A stretch of 5,731 nt of DNA from NCBI GenBank assembly GCA_016929795.1, contig JAFGIA010000228.1:1-5731 (forward strand), written 5' to 3'. The translations under genes were made by a program, and so were the position numbers. This document shows positions 5,469 to 5,731 of the stretch, piece by piece. The DNA is from Anaerolineae bacterium. Lineage in GTDB: Bacteria > Chloroflexota > Anaerolineae > JAAYZQ01. The notes below the pieces were generated by a model. The model was not told the DNA's origin. It saw only the letters and a list, made by a program, of their open reading frames with translations, and did not search any database. Numbering within the stretch: position 1 is the stretch's first letter; every line of letters begins with the position of its first letter.

Positions 5469-5731
5469 GATGTGCGCAGTGCCTCGAGCACTTCCTGGCT
5501 GTGCTGCGCCGGGCTGACGTTCGGGAACACCTTCTCGATGCGGCCTTCCTCGTCGATGATGTAGGTCGAGCGTAGAATCCCCTCGCGCTTTTTGCCAAAT
5601 ACAGTCTTTTCACCCCACGCGCCATACATGTCCGCCACGCGGTGGTCGGGGTCGCTCAGCAGCGCGAAAGGCAGGCCGTGCTTCCGGCGGAACTTTTCGT
5701 GGGATGCGACAGGGTCGGGGCTGACGCCCAG
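5465..5731 (-). CDS. bcp: Peroxiredoxin, Bcp/PrxQ type (C-terminal 88 residues, 5' end outside window)
   Basis: The frame is open from the right edge and ends at TGA (5467-5465). The visible part begins LGVSPDPVASHEKF and continues with LPFALLSDPDH, YGAWGEKTVFGKK and RSTYIIDEEGRI, ending in LEALRTS. These align, from memory, with the second half of E. coli Bcp (LGISTDKPEKL, FTLLSDEDH, FGVWGEKSFMGK, ISFLIDADGKI). Bcp enzymes are thioredoxin-fold peroxidases that reduce H2O2 and organic peroxides in the cytoplasm. The catalytic cysteine lies in the N-terminal half beyond the window, so activity cannot be judged. No cysteine occurs in the visible part, so any resolving cysteine must be upstream or on a partner. 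It overlaps the molybdoenzyme gene by 4 nt, implying one operon with bcp first. Confidence 0.92.
   Translation of the reverse strand: MGVSPDPVASHEKFRRKHGLPFALLSDPDHRVADMYGAWGEKTVFGKKREGILRSTYIIDEEGRIEKVFPNVSPAQHSQEVLEALRTS

Noticed and set aside
4726..5625. 299-residue minus-strand frame overlapping the molybdoenzyme and bcp genes
   Set aside because: It is Arg/Ala/Gly-rich shadow translation, and the two genes in the other frames have recognisable family motifs throughout.

Overview
The window is GC-rich and looks like a chromosomal segment from a free-living bacterium. Chloroflexota (Anaerolineae or Caldilineae type) is the best guess. Three things point there: a very large secreted mosaic protein ending in an HLPVIIK-type tail, a Tat-dependent molybdoenzyme lipoprotein, and three short intergenic repeats of kinds I recall from such genomes. 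This is judged from style and memory, not from a search.

Layout. Positions 1-187 hold no gene I can support, only short inverted repeats and a dispersed palindromic repeat (117-155). A small minus-strand reading frame (188-403) is unrecognised but has a good ribosome binding site. Divergent from it is a well-formed extended -10 promoter (421-449). A TTGTGC-N10-GCACAA palindrome (438-459) lies across its -10 and predicted start, and a leader of about 117 nt follows. The promoter drives a 1313-residue exported protein (573-4514). In order, this protein has a signal peptide, a six-unit PD40/TolB-like propeller, two fibronectin-III-like domains, a carboxypeptidase-regulatory-like domain, a jelly-roll-like domain split by an eight-unit BNR-like propeller, a DUF11/CARDB-like domain and the HLPVIIK tail. 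No catalytic domain is visible, so a binding, scaffold or surface-display role is most likely.

After a 99-bp gap between convergent genes, which contains a low-complexity repeat, comes a minus-strand pair read from the right edge. The first is the C-terminal 88 residues of a Bcp/PrxQ peroxiredoxin. It overlaps by ATGA the start of a YedY/MsrP-like molybdopterin oxidoreductase with a combined Tat signal and lipobox. The overlap implies co-translation of a peroxide-detoxifying enzyme with an exported redox enzyme, which suggests an oxidative-damage operon. The Mo-ligand cysteine is present.

I found no CRISPR array, tRNA, rRNA, transposase or phage gene. The most unusual features are the propeller nested inside a jelly-roll-like domain and the cluster of TTGTGC/GCACAA elements at its promoter.
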